DNA from: Actinomycetota bacterium
GTDB lineage: Bacteria; Actinomycetota; Acidimicrobiia; Acidimicrobiales; WLNW01
Length of the DNA: 47,209 nt
Direction: 5' to 3'
NCBI GenBank assembly: GCA_009699605.1
Contig: WLNW01000006.1
Coordinates: forward strand, 1-47,209
Made by a program: the position numbers and the translations under genes. The notes below the pieces were generated by a model. It searched no databases and was not told the origin of the DNA. It worked only from the letters and a program-made list of their open reading frames with translations. Shown here piece after piece: positions 22,712 through 30,960 of this stretch; the first letter of the stretch is position 1; every line of letters starts with the position of its first letter.

Positions 22712-23395
22712 ATGGCTGAGCCGCATCTGAACCAGCCGGGTGGTCTGCATCGGTCGTCGACGCACCCGCGCATCGCGGGCCGCGAGCTCGAGCTTCGTTC
22801 GATGGCCGACGCCATCCGCCGACTCATCGCGCTCACCGTGGACAGCGATGCTGGCACGGCGACCACGGCGAGCGCAGCGGCGCGCCTGCATGCGTTGGCC
22901 GACGAGCTCGCGCCGATGGTGCGCGAAGTGCATCCTCCGAAGCACAGCGGCATAGCGAACGACGGCGACGAGTCGAACCCGCATGATCACTTCCAGTTCG
23001 ACGTGATGCTCGGCATCTACAACCCGCTCGCCCTGCCGGTCGAGATGACCTGGGAGCCGCCGGTGGCTCGTGGCCGGGCCACGTTCACCTCGCCGTACGA
23101 GGGTCCACCCAACTGCGTGCACGGGGCGGTCATCGCTGGCGCGTTCGATCAGGTGTTCAACGTGGCGAACTTGAAGACCGGTGTGGCTGGCCCGACCGCC
23201 TATCTCCACGTCGACTACCGGCGCCCCACGATGCTGCTTCGGCCGCTGCTGTTCGAGGGCTGGGTCGACCACACCGAGGGCCGCAAGTCGTATTGCAAGG
23301 GGCGCATCATTCAGGACGATGTCGTCACCTGCGAGGCCGAGGGGCTCTTCATCCAGGTCGATCCCGCGCGCATCCGCAACCTGGGTGGTGTCTGA
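22712..23395 (+). CDS. PaaI/hot-dog-fold thioesterase family protein
   Basis: A 227-residue protein. The N-terminal ~100 residues are helical and polar; the hot-dog domain follows, with NCVHGAVIAGAFDQ (the HGG-type motif with A for the second G and the catalytic-position Asp) and AYLHVDYRRPTML. It probably hydrolyses an acyl-CoA ester, fitting the divergent acyl-CoA dehydrogenase gene. ATG 22712 follows a GGGGAG. A TACCCT at 22654-22659 in the divergent gap may be its -10, giving a leader of about 45 nt. It is followed within 13 nt by the VWA gene, which has its own leaderless-type element. Confidence 0.82.
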   Translation: MAEPHLNQPGGLHRSSTHPRIAGRELELRSMADAIRRLIALTVDSDAGTATTASAAARLHALADELAPMVREVHPPKHSGIANDGDESNPHDHFQFDVMLGIYNPLALPVEMTWEPPVARGRATFTSPYEGPPNCVHGAVIAGAFDQVFNVANLKTGVAGPTAYLHVDYRRPTMLLRPLLFEGWVDHTEGRKSYCKGRIIQDDVVTCEAEGLFIQVDPARIRNLGGV

Positions 23396-23396
23396 G

Positions 23397-23402
23397 TAGC
23401 CT
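23397..23402 (+). promoter_or_regulatory. -10 element for leaderless VWA gene
   Basis: TAGCCT begins 1 nt after the thioesterase stop and ends 6 nt before ATG 23409. There is no room for a ribosome-binding site. The hexamer is identical to those of metF and icd. Confidence 0.5.
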
Positions 23403-23408
23403 TTGGCC

Positions 23409-25436
23409 ATGAGACTGCGTCGTCGCGAGGTCCCCGATCCGTTGCGGTTCCGGTATTCGCGCTGGGACGGCCAGCAGCAGGGGTTCGAGCTCACCCCCGA
23501 CGACATCCTCAGTCAGCTCACCGACGATCTGCTGTACCACGGCGATGTCAATGCAGCCCTGCGGCGCATGATGCAGAGCGGGTTCGACGACCGCAACGGC
23601 GAGCGCATCCAAGGCCTGCGCGAGATCCTCGAGAAGCTCCGGAAGGAACGCAAGGAGCGGCTGGAGAACCACGATCTCGGCGGCGTCTACGACGAGATCG
23701 CTCAGGAGTTGCGCGACGTGCTCGACCGCGAGCGCGACGCCCTCGACCAGTACCAGCGCGACGCTGAGCAATCGGGCGATCAGCGGCGCGAAGAGATCGC
23801 GCAGAGCGTCTCCCAAGAGCGCAACCTCGAGCTCGACATGTTGCCCAACGACCTCGCGGGGCAGGTGCGTGGCCTGCAGAACTACGAGTTCGTGTCGCCC
23901 GAGGCGCGCCAGCAGTTCGAGGACCTCATGGATCGGTTGCGCCAGCAGCTGATGCAGCAGTCGCTCGACCAGATGACCGACGCCATGCAGAACATGTCGC
24001 CCCAGGACATGCAGCGCATGAAGGACATGCTCGCCGAGCTCAACAACATGTTGCAGCAACGCCAACAGGGGCAGGAGCCGGACTTCGCAGGCTTCATGGA
24101 GCGCTACGGCGACTTCTTCCCCGAGAACCCCGAGACGCTCGACGAGCTCCTCGAAGTCATGGCGCAGCGCATGGCGGCCATGCAGCAGATGCTGAACTCG
24201 ATGACTCCCGAGCAGCGCTCGCAGCTCCAGCAGCTGAACGAGACGCTCATGGAGGACATGGATCTGCGCTGGCAGATGGATCAGCTCGGCGACAACCTGC
24301 GCCAGATGTTCCCGCAGATGGGCTGGGAGCGCAGCCAGAACTTCCAGGGCGGCCAGCCGCTCGGCTTCTCCGAGGCCATGGAGATGATGCAAGAGCTCGG
24401 CGACCTCGATCAGCTCGAGCAGATGTTGCGCGGCACGTCCAATCCGGGCGCCCTCGCCGAGGTCGACACCGATCGGGTGCGCGAGCTCTTGGGCGACGAC
24501 ACCGCGCGGTCGCTCGAACGTATGAGCGAAGTGGCCCGCCAGCTCGAAGAGGCCGGTCTCATCGAGAACAAGGAAGGCCGCTACGAGCTCACCCCGCGGG
24601 CGGTGCGCAAGATCGGCCAGAACGCGTTGGGCGACATTTTCAAGCGGCTGTCGAAGGATCGCGTCGGGCGCCACGCGATCGAACGCACCGGCATCGGCCA
24701 CGAACGCGACTACGACACCAAGCCCTACGAGTTCGGTGATCCGTTCAACCTCAACATCGAACGCACCGTCCGCAACGCGATCACCCGGGCCGGCTCCGGT
24801 ACCCCGGTCCGCCTCACGCCCGAGGACTTCGAGGTCGAACGCACAGAGCACCTCGTGCGCTCGTCCACGGTGCTCATGCTCGACCTGTCGCTGTCGATGC
24901 CCATGCGCGACAACTTCCTCCCGGCGAAGAAGGTGGCGATGGCGCTGCACTCGCTCATCTCGAGTCAGTACCCGCGCGACTACCTCGGCATCGTCACCTT
25001 CAGCGAGGTGGCACGCGAGATCAAGCCCGAGCGCCTACCCGAGGTGTCCTGGGACTACGTGTACGGCACCAACATGCAGCACGGGTTCATGCTGGCGCGC
25101 GCCATGCTCGCGAAGCAGTCGGGCACCAAGCAGATAATCATGATCACTGATGGTGAGCCCACCGCCCACATCGATGCGCAGGGTCACCCGCACTTCTCGT
25201 ACCCGCCGACGCACGAGACGGTCGACCTCACGCTGCGCGAAGTCATGCGGTGTACGCGAGATGGCATTCGCATCAACACCTTCATGCTCGATGCCACGAG
25301 CTACCTCACCACGTTCATCGAGAAGATCTCCAAGATGAACGGCGGGCGCGCGTTCTTTACCACGAACGAGACCCTCGGCGACTACGTGCTCGTCGACTTC
25401 GTCGAGCAACGGCGCAAGCTGTTGAAGGGCGCCTGA
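23409..25436 (+). CDS. VWA-domain protein, probable partner of the AAA+ ATPase
   Basis: A 675-residue protein. Residues ~40-300 are highly charged, helical and very rich in Met and Gln (for example MTDAMQNMSPQDMQRMKDM), suggesting a coiled-coil scaffold. Residues ~480-675 form a von Willebrand A domain with an intact MIDAS: DLSLS (D492), a Thr in GTNMQHG and D in MITDGEP. Such VWA proteins work with MoxR/BchI ATPases, as BchD works with BchI. The start is ATG 23409, immediately after a TAGCCT; a TTG two codons upstream is less likely. The matching ATPase is 5.3 kb upstream, separated by an operon on the opposite strand. Confidence 0.88.
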   Translation: MRLRRREVPDPLRFRYSRWDGQQQGFELTPDDILSQLTDDLLYHGDVNAALRRMMQSGFDDRNGERIQGLREILEKLRKERKERLENHDLGGVYDEIAQELRDVLDRERDALDQYQRDAEQSGDQRREEIAQSVSQERNLELDMLPNDLAGQVRGLQNYEFVSPEARQQFEDLMDRLRQQLMQQSLDQMTDAMQNMSPQDMQRMKDMLAELNNMLQQRQQGQEPDFAGFMERYGDFFPENPETLDELLEVMAQRMAAMQQMLNSMTPEQRSQLQQLNETLMEDMDLRWQMDQLGDNLRQMFPQMGWERSQNFQGGQPLGFSEAMEMMQELGDLDQLEQMLRGTSNPGALAEVDTDRVRELLGDDTARSLERMSEVARQLEEAGLIENKEGRYELTPRAVRKIGQNALGDIFKRLSKDRVGRHAIERTGIGHERDYDTKPYEFGDPFNLNIERTVRNAITRAGSGTPVRLTPEDFEVERTEHLVRSSTVLMLDLSLSMPMRDNFLPAKKVAMALHSLISSQYPRDYLGIVTFSEVAREIKPERLPEVSWDYVYGTNMQHGFMLARAMLAKQSGTKQIIMITDGEPTAHIDAQGHPHFSYPPTHETVDLTLREVMRCTRDGIRINTFMLDATSYLTTFIEKISKMNGGRAFFTTNETLGDYVLVDFVEQRRKLLKGA

Positions 25437-25450
25437 GTACGGGATCTCCG

Positions 25451-25489
25451 CGACCCTGTTGCGGCCGGATTGCGACCCGACAGGGGTCG
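25451..25489 (+). terminator. Imperfect hairpin after the VWA gene
   Basis: CGACCCTGT (25451-25459) pairs with ACAGGGGTCG (25480-25489) with one bulged base and a 20-nt loop. It lies between the convergent VWA and lipoprotein genes. No gene is supported in the 183-nt gap. Confidence 0.35.
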
Positions 25490-25619
25490 AAGCGCTGGTA
25501 TCCATGTTGAAGAGCATGTTCAACGTGGACGCCTCGGCGGTCCTGCGGTGCCCCGAGGGCGTCCTCAACGTCGGTTCGCTCGGCGCCCAAGTAGGTCGGC
25601 GAGTGTCAGCAGCGGCTGA

Positions 25620-26075
25620 CTACTTCGGGACAGTCAGGTTGGCGTGGCCGAGTAGGTACCACTTGTCGCCAACCTTGATGAACGTGCTCAGGTAGGGCGA
25701 CGGGGTGCCCGGGAATTTCGTACCGTCAACGACAAGGTCGGCCGTTATGACGGAAGCGACAGCCATCGAACCGTGATACTCGCGAGCTTGGACTTGCTCG
25801 ATCTTGTAGCTGCGTAGTTCCGGTAACCCGCCGAGGTACTCGTCCTTGGTCAACGGCTTGCCGACTGTGCGCTGAATTTGCCAGTTCGGGGCTAGAAACT
25901 TTTCAAGGTCGGCCTTGTTCTTTGTCTTGACGTCCTCGAAAAAGCGCGTGACTAGCTCTGTGCCTTCGCTGTTGGCTTCGGTCGCGCTGCCGGTCGCGTC
26001 GTAGCTCGAGCTTCCGCATCCGGCGATCGAGATAGCGGCAATTAGCACGGCTGCGCTGATCCTGCGTTTTGTCAC
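25620..26075 (-). CDS. Lipoprotein with an NTF2/SnoaL-like domain
   Basis: A 151-residue secreted lipoprotein. A short basic N-terminus (TKRR) is followed by a hydrophobic stretch and the lipobox ISIAGC, so it should be acylated at the Cys and held on the outer face of the membrane. The mature part (ELVTRFFEDVKTKNKADLEKFL, then YLSTFIKVGDKWYLLG) resembles NTF2-like small-ligand or scaffold domains. Start: GTG 26075, because TACGGT ends exactly 6 nt upstream and the signal peptide begins there; a longer frame to 26114 is less likely. It is divergent from the photolyase. Confidence 0.82.
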   Translation of the reverse strand: MTKRRISAAVLIAAISIAGCGSSSYDATGSATEANSEGTELVTRFFEDVKTKNKADLEKFLAPNWQIQRTVGKPLTKDEYLGGLPELRSYKIEQVQAREYHGSMAVASVITADLVVDGTKFPGTPSPYLSTFIKVGDKWYLLGHANLTVPK

Positions 26076-26081
26076 CAATTG

Positions 26082-26111
26082 ACCGTATAGGGGTTTGCCA
26101 CGCGCGTACAA
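26082..26111 (-). promoter_or_regulatory. Lipoprotein gene promoter (leaderless)
   Basis: On the minus strand, TTGTAC (26111-26106) and TACGGT (26087-26082) are separated by 18 nt, and the -10 ends 6 nt before GTG 26075. This is the best -35/-10 pair among the leaderless candidates. Confidence 0.55.
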
Positions 26112-26129
26112 CACGTTCTTGGTGCGCCG

Positions 26130-26135
26130 TACGAT
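26130..26135 (+). promoter_or_regulatory. -10 element for leaderless photolyase gene
   Basis: TACGAT ends 6 nt before GTG 26142. GGAG lies inside those 6 nt but is too close to the start to act normally as a Shine-Dalgarno sequence. Shares a short divergent region with the lipoprotein promoter. Confidence 0.5.
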
Positions 26136-26141
26136 TCGGAG

Positions 26142-27638
26142 GTGCAGACGGCGTGGGTGTTCGGTGATCAGCTGAACCGCAACTTGGGTGCGCTACGGCA
26201 GGCAACCCCCGGATCGACTCGGGTGCTGTTGGTCGAGAGCCGAGCCAAGCTGCGCTCGAAACGCTGGCACCAACAGCGAGCGCACCTCGTGGTCGCATCC
26301 ATGAGGCGATTCGCCGAGGAGTTGCGTGCCGAAGGGTTCGCCGTAGACGAGCGCCGGGCGGCCTCACTGGCGGAAGGGTTGCGGGCTCATCGCGCGGAGT
26401 TCTCACCTTCTGCAGTCGTCGCGATGGAGCCGGCGTCGTGGGACGGATTGGCACTACTGCAACGCGAAGGGGTCGACGTCGTCGCGTCCGAACAGTTCCT
26501 GTGTTCCCGCGACGAGTTTGCTGCATGGGCCGGCGAGCGCAAACAACTCACGATGGAGACTTTCTATCGATGGCAGCGACGGCGGCTCGGGTACCTGATG
26601 GACGGCGATCAGCCGGCGGGCGGGCGTTGGAACTTCGATCACGACAATCGCCAGCCGCCGCCGCGCGGTGCACACGATTGGCCCGAGCCGGTGGTCCACG
26701 AGCTCGACGACCTCGACCGAGCGGTGATGGCGGATCTGCGCGCTACCTGTGGTGACCGGCTTTGGGGCGAACCTCCCAGCGGCATCTGGGCGACGTCGCG
26801 CGCCGAGGCGCTGCGGCGACTCGACCACGCGGTTGTCGAGGTGTTGCCCCGTTTCGGTCCTCACGAGGACGCCATGGTTTCGACGAGCTGGCATCTCGCG
26901 CACACCCTCTTGTCGCCCTATCTCAACCTCGGTCTGCTTGAGCCCGCAGAGGTTTGCGACGCCGTTGAGTCTGCGTATCGCGCCGGCGATGTTCCGCTCG
27001 CCTCGGCGGAGGGTCTCATCCGTCAGATCATCGGCTGGCGTGAGTATGTACGGGGGCTGTACTCGTTGTGGATGCCCGAGTATCGCGCCGAAAACGCGCT
27101 CGGGGCCGAACGTGCGCTGCCGCCGCTGTTCATCACGGGACGCTCCGAAATGCGTTGTGTGCAGCACACGTTGGGCGACGTGGCGGCCTACGGCTGGACG
27201 CATCACATCCAACGGTTGATGGTGCTGGGCAACCTGTGTCTGTTGAGCGGCGTTCGCCCGAGCGAGCTCGTCGAGTGGATGTGGGCCGGGTTCGTCGACG
27301 GCGCGGAGTGGGTGATGCTCCCCAATGTCATCGGCATGGCGTTGTACGCAGACGGCGGTCGCATGGCGACCAAGCCCTATGCGTCGGGCGGTGCGTACAT
27401 CGACCGGATGAGTGATTACTGCAAGGGATGTCGATTCGATCGCACCAAGCGGGTCGGGCCGGACGCGTGTCCGTTCACGACGCTCTACTGGTCGTTCCTC
27501 GACACCAATCGCGAGCGCTTCGCGCGCAACCCGCGCACCGCGCAGCAGGTGCGCGGCCTCGATCGACTGGGCGATCTCGATGCGGTCCGGAACCGCGCCG
27601 GCGAGGTCCTTGCCGCGCTTGATGCAGGTGTGTTGTGA
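26142..27638 (+). CDS. Iron-sulfur bacterial cryptochrome / (6-4) photolyase (FeS-BCP, PhrB-like)
   Basis: A 498-residue flavoprotein of the prokaryotic FeS-BCP class, which uses blue light to repair (6-4) photoproducts with FAD, a lumazine antenna and a [4Fe-4S] cluster. The N-terminus is the antenna Rossmann domain (WVFGDQLN); the C-terminal half is the FAD domain. The four cluster ligands are visible as C339 (EMRCVQ), C427 and C430 (YCKGC) and C443 (ACPF). Their spacing (88-3-13) is the same as I recall for Agrobacterium PhrB (C350/438/441/454). The AYGWTHHIQRL motif carries the conserved His pair. Its stop overlaps the next start (GTGA); it heads a light-stress-type operon. Confidence 0.93.
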   Translation: MQTAWVFGDQLNRNLGALRQATPGSTRVLLVESRAKLRSKRWHQQRAHLVVASMRRFAEELRAEGFAVDERRAASLAEGLRAHRAEFSPSAVVAMEPASWDGLALLQREGVDVVASEQFLCSRDEFAAWAGERKQLTMETFYRWQRRRLGYLMDGDQPAGGRWNFDHDNRQPPPRGAHDWPEPVVHELDDLDRAVMADLRATCGDRLWGEPPSGIWATSRAEALRRLDHAVVEVLPRFGPHEDAMVSTSWHLAHTLLSPYLNLGLLEPAEVCDAVESAYRAGDVPLASAEGLIRQIIGWREYVRGLYSLWMPEYRAENALGAERALPPLFITGRSEMRCVQHTLGDVAAYGWTHHIQRLMVLGNLCLLSGVRPSELVEWMWAGFVDGAEWVMLPNVIGMALYADGGRMATKPYASGGAYIDRMSDYCKGCRFDRTKRVGPDACPFTTLYWSFLDTNRERFARNPRTAQQVRGLDRLGDLDAVRNRAGEVLAALDAGVL

Positions 27639-28402
27639 AGCCGAGGCTCGAGCCGATCACCGCTGGCGCACCCCACGACATCGCGCGCTCGGTGATGCTG
27701 CAAGGCTGGCACGATCTGACCGCACTGCATTGGCGCTACGAGCCGGCCGAGGTGCAGGCCCTGCTGCCGGAGGGGTTCGTCGTCGACACCTTCGACGGCT
27801 CAGCGTGGGTGGGACTGATCCCCTTCCGCATGCGCCGCATCCGCCTGCCGGGCCTGCCGCCGTTCGGTCCACTGTCGAGCTTTCCCGAAACGAACATTCG
27901 CACCTACATCGTGGACCCCACGGGTCGACGCGGTGTGTTCTTCTTCAGCCTCGACATTTCGCGACTGCTCCCGACCGTCGTAGCTCGGCTCGGCTATCGC
28001 CTGCCCTACTGCTGGTCGGTGATGTCGATCGACGGCGACGGTCACGGCTCCGGCGCAACGCGTCGGTACAGCTCGCGGCGACGGTGGCCTCGCGGTACCG
28101 CGACGAGCCAGGTCGAGATACAGGTCGGTCACCAACTCACCGGTTCCGACATCACCGAGCTCGATCACTTTCTCACCGCGCGCTGGGCGCTCGGCACCAC
28201 GTTCGGGCGGCGGCTGATGTGGGCCAAGGTCAGCCATCCACCGTGGCCGATCCACACGGCCACGGTGCTCGAATGCGACGAGTCGCTCCTCGCTGCAGCC
28301 GGGCTCGGGCCGCCTCGCGGCGAGCCCGTTGTGCGCTGGTCGCCCGGGGTCGAGGTACGCATCGGTATCCCGCGATCGATCCGAAGGAGTAGCTGCAGAT
28401 GA
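27635..28402 (+). CDS. DUF2071 (YqjF-like) protein
   Basis: A 255-residue protein of the DUF2071/YqjF family: WHDLTALHWRYEPAEVQALLP near the N-terminus, then WVGLIPFRM, FFFSLDISRL and the C-terminal repeat-like strand regions. The family has no settled biochemical role but often travels with photolyase and flavin or SDR genes. It uses a GTG that overlaps the photolyase stop, and its own stop overlaps the SDR ATG, so it is embedded in a coupled operon. The last ~10 residues are basic and non-conserved. Confidence 0.85.
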   Translation: MKPRLEPITAGAPHDIARSVMLQGWHDLTALHWRYEPAEVQALLPEGFVVDTFDGSAWVGLIPFRMRRIRLPGLPPFGPLSSFPETNIRTYIVDPTGRRGVFFFSLDISRLLPTVVARLGYRLPYCWSVMSIDGDGHGSGATRRYSSRRRWPRGTATSQVEIQVGHQLTGSDITELDHFLTARWALGTTFGRRLMWAKVSHPPWPIHTATVLECDESLLAAAGLGPPRGEPVVRWSPGVEVRIGIPRSIRRSSCR

Positions 28403-29082
28403 CCACGAACCTCGATGGCGCAGTCGTCGCCGTCGTCGGCGCGAACGGCGGTCTGGGGGCACCGATTGCTCGCCTGCTCGCCGAGCGAGGCGCCCGCCTG
28501 GTACTCGCCGCGCGGCGAACAGAGCGACTCGCCGCGCTTGATATCGAAGGTGCCTCAATCGTTGCGCTCGACGTGCGTGACGTCGGCGCCGGCGACGCGC
28601 TCGTCGCTGCTGCGCACGACACGTTCGGTCGACTCGACGGCGTCGTCAACGCGGCGGGCGTCGTGGCGTTCGGACTGTTGACTGACACTGACGACGTGGT
28701 GCTCGAAGAGTTGTTCCTGACGAATGTTCTCGGACCGCTCTGGCTGATGAAGCGCGTCGTTCCCGCGCTCGCCGCGACACGCGGTTTTTTCGTGAACATC
28801 AGCGCCGTCGTGGCCGACATGCCGATGCCGGGCATGGTTGCGTACTCCGCGTCGAAGGCCGCGTTGACGGGCGCGGATCGCGCGTTGGTCCGCGAGTTGC
28901 GGCGGGTGTCCGTTCGGCTGTGCGATGCCCGCCCACCGCATACCGAAACGGGACTCGCCAACCGTCCACTCTCCGGGGTGAGCCCGGCGCTCCCGCATGG
29001 GTTGTCGCCCGAACGGGTCGCTGCGCGCATCGTGGCCGCTATTGAGGCCGACGAGACCGACGTGGCGGCGGATCAGTTTTGA
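28399..29082 (+). CDS. Short-chain dehydrogenase/reductase
   Basis: A 227-residue classical SDR. The cofactor loop is GANGGLG, the structural motif is NAAG, and the catalytic residues are S in NISAVVAD, Y and K in YSASK. The Arg pair after the second strand (AARRTER) suggests NADP preference. The substrate is unknown. ATG overlaps the DUF2071 stop (ATGA). The C-terminus ends without an extension, and a 387-nt stretch follows before the next clear gene. Confidence 0.9.
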   Translation: MTTNLDGAVVAVVGANGGLGAPIARLLAERGARLVLAARRTERLAALDIEGASIVALDVRDVGAGDALVAAAHDTFGRLDGVVNAAGVVAFGLLTDTDDVVLEELFLTNVLGPLWLMKRVVPALAATRGFFVNISAVVADMPMPGMVAYSASKAALTGADRALVRELRRVSVRLCDARPPHTETGLANRPLSGVSPALPHGLSPERVAARIVAAIEADETDVAADQF

Positions 29083-29212
29083 CGCATCGCGTGGTCATGT
29101 CGGCGGAAGCCTTGACCGCAGTTCTCCTCGTCTTGGCGCGGCCGACCGGTCTCGGGCGTGTATTCCCTCCTTGTGGGCATCTCTTGATCCTTCCAGGGAC
29201 TGGGAGGACCTG

Positions 29213-29419
29213 ATGCAAAACCCCGGCCGAGTCGGTCCTACCATGATGTCGGCCGACACGGTGAGCGGATGGAACCTCTCCCTGACGCTCAAGTCGCGAA
29301 AGCTGTGGACGGAACTCGGCCTCATACCTCGCTACCCCAGCGTCGTGGAAGGAATCCCGGCGACGCTCGACGGATTCGTCGCCTTCCGTTGGCGGCACCC
29401 GCTGTTCGACCGTTCATGA
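29213..29419 (+). CDS. Possible small protein of unknown function
   Basis: A 68-residue reading frame in the otherwise empty 387-nt gap (29083-29469). It is supported by a strong Shine-Dalgarno (GGGAGG, 6 nt before ATG 29213) and by a GC bias at third codon positions like that of its neighbours. The sequence (SGWNLSLTLKSRKLWTELG, then a WRHP-containing tail) matches nothing I know and has no signal peptide or membrane helix. It could be a real gene or a decayed remnant. The flanking 29083-29212 shows no other feature. Confidence 0.4.
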   Translation: MQNPGRVGPTMMSADTVSGWNLSLTLKSRKLWTELGLIPRYPSVVEGIPATLDGFVAFRWRHPLFDRS

Positions 29420-29469
29420 ACGACACCGACCGGGGCGCGAGCTGCATGCGCCAGATTGGATGAGAGCCT

Positions 29470-30960
29470 GTGAACCCCGATGACAACAACGACGAGACTT
29501 CCGATCGCGATGTCGTAGCAACGCCTGTACGAGTACTCGTTACCGGAGGGTCGGGCTATGTCGGTGGGCGCCTCGTGCCCGCGCTGCTCGAGCGGGGGCA
29601 CCGCGTGAGGTGCGTCGCGCGGAACCCGCGCAAGCTCGACCCAGCAACATGGTCCGAGCAGATCGAGGTGGTGCAGGCTGATATCGCCGACGATCTCCGC
29701 GAGGCAATGGCCGGGATCGAGGTCGCAGTATTCCTGGTTCACAGCATCGGCGAAGGCAACGACTGGGTCGCCCGCGAACGCGCCATCGCGGAGAACTTCC
29801 GACGGGCCGCCGAAGCGGCGGGTGTGCGCCGAATCGTGTACCTCGGCGGGCTCGGCGACGACCACAGCGAACTCAGTGTGCACCTCCGGAGCCGCCACGA
29901 GGTCGGCGTCGTGCTGGCCGCGGGCCCCGTCGAGACGGTTGAGCTTCGGGCCGCTGTCGTGATCGGCGCGGGTTCAGCGAGCTTCGAAATGCTGCGCTAC
30001 CTCACCGAAGTCCTTCCGGTGATGGTCACGCCCAAGTGGGTAGACACGCGGTGTCAACCGATCTCGATCCGCGACGTGCTTCGCTACCTTGTTTCGGTGA
30101 TCGAAGCGCCGGGTGCGCTCGCCGGCGTGCTCGAAATCGGCGGACCCGATGTCGTTTCTTACGCCAAGATGATGGCGATCTACGCGCAAGAAGCGGGACT
30201 CAAGAAACGGCGCTTGATTCCCGTTCCTGTGCTCACCCCTCGACTGTCGTCGTTGTGGGTGGGGCTCGTCACGCCGGTGCCGGCGCAGCTGGCGCGACCG
30301 CTGGTCGATTCGCTCGTGAACTCGGTGGTTGTCACCAACCATCGCGCCGAAAAACTCTTCCCGTTCGAGCGGTTTCCGCTCGCCGCGTCCATCCACCACG
30401 CCATAGGACGAACCGCCGTCGGTGACGTTCCTACAAAGTTCGACGATGCGTCCTCTCCGGTGTGGCAGTCCGCGGCGACCGACCCGAGCTGGACCGGCGG
30501 CACCGAGTTCACCGACGTGCGGACCATGGTGGTAGCTGCCGATCCGCATCACACCTGGCAAGCCGTGTGCCGAGTCGGCGGCGAACAAGGCTGGCACCGA
30601 GGCGAGTTCCTCTGGAAGCTGCGCGGGCTGGCCGATCAACTCGCGGGCGGACCGGGCCTGCGACGCGGCCGACGCCACCCGGACCGCCTTTCGGTGGGCG
30701 AGCCGGTCGACTTCTGGCGGGTCGAGGACCTCGAGACCGATCGCCTGCTCGTGCTGGTTGCCGAGATGCGACTCCCGGGAAAGGCCTGGCTGCAATGGAC
30801 CGTCGAACCCGTATCCGCGGGAACGCTGCTGGTCCAGACCGCTCGCTTTCGCCCGCGCGGGCTGTTCGGGCGCGCCTACTGGTATCTGGTCGCGCCGTTC
30901 CACGGGCTGGTATTCCCGGGTCTCATCAAGGGAATCGCTCGTTCCGCGGTCGAGGAATGA
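29470..30960 (+). CDS. NAD(P)-binding SDR-like protein with DUF2867 C-terminal domain
   Basis: A 496-residue two-domain protein. The N-terminal ~300 residues are an atypical/NmrA-like SDR: VLVTGGSGYVGGRL cofactor loop, ARNPRKL, VYLGGLGDDHSELSVHL. The last ~150 residues match DUF2867, with a lipid-like-pocket pattern (FWRVEDLETDRLLVL, EMRLPGKAWLQW). This arrangement is common in actinobacterial genomes and the function is unknown; a binding or redox role for quinone- or lipid-like molecules is a guess. GTG start. Its stop overlaps the next gene (ATGA). Confidence 0.87.
   Translation: MNPDDNNDETSDRDVVATPVRVLVTGGSGYVGGRLVPALLERGHRVRCVARNPRKLDPATWSEQIEVVQADIADDLREAMAGIEVAVFLVHSIGEGNDWVARERAIAENFRRAAEAAGVRRIVYLGGLGDDHSELSVHLRSRHEVGVVLAAGPVETVELRAAVVIGAGSASFEMLRYLTEVLPVMVTPKWVDTRCQPISIRDVLRYLVSVIEAPGALAGVLEIGGPDVVSYAKMMAIYAQEAGLKKRRLIPVPVLTPRLSSLWVGLVTPVPAQLARPLVDSLVNSVVVTNHRAEKLFPFERFPLAASIHHAIGRTAVGDVPTKFDDASSPVWQSAATDPSWTGGTEFTDVRTMVVAADPHHTWQAVCRVGGEQGWHRGEFLWKLRGLADQLAGGPGLRRGRRHPDRLSVGEPVDFWRVEDLETDRLLVLVAEMRLPGKAWLQWTVEPVSAGTLLVQTARFRPRGLFGRAYWYLVAPFHGLVFPGLIKGIARSAVEE

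Noticed and set aside
23349-24950. 533-codon frame antisense to the VWA gene
   Set aside because: Leu/Glu/His-rich complement of the Met/Gln-rich coding region; no start signal or domain.
25459-25695. 78-codon plus-strand frame between the VWA and lipoprotein genes
   Set aside because: Overlaps the lipoprotein 3' end in antisense, has no ribosome-binding site and no domain.
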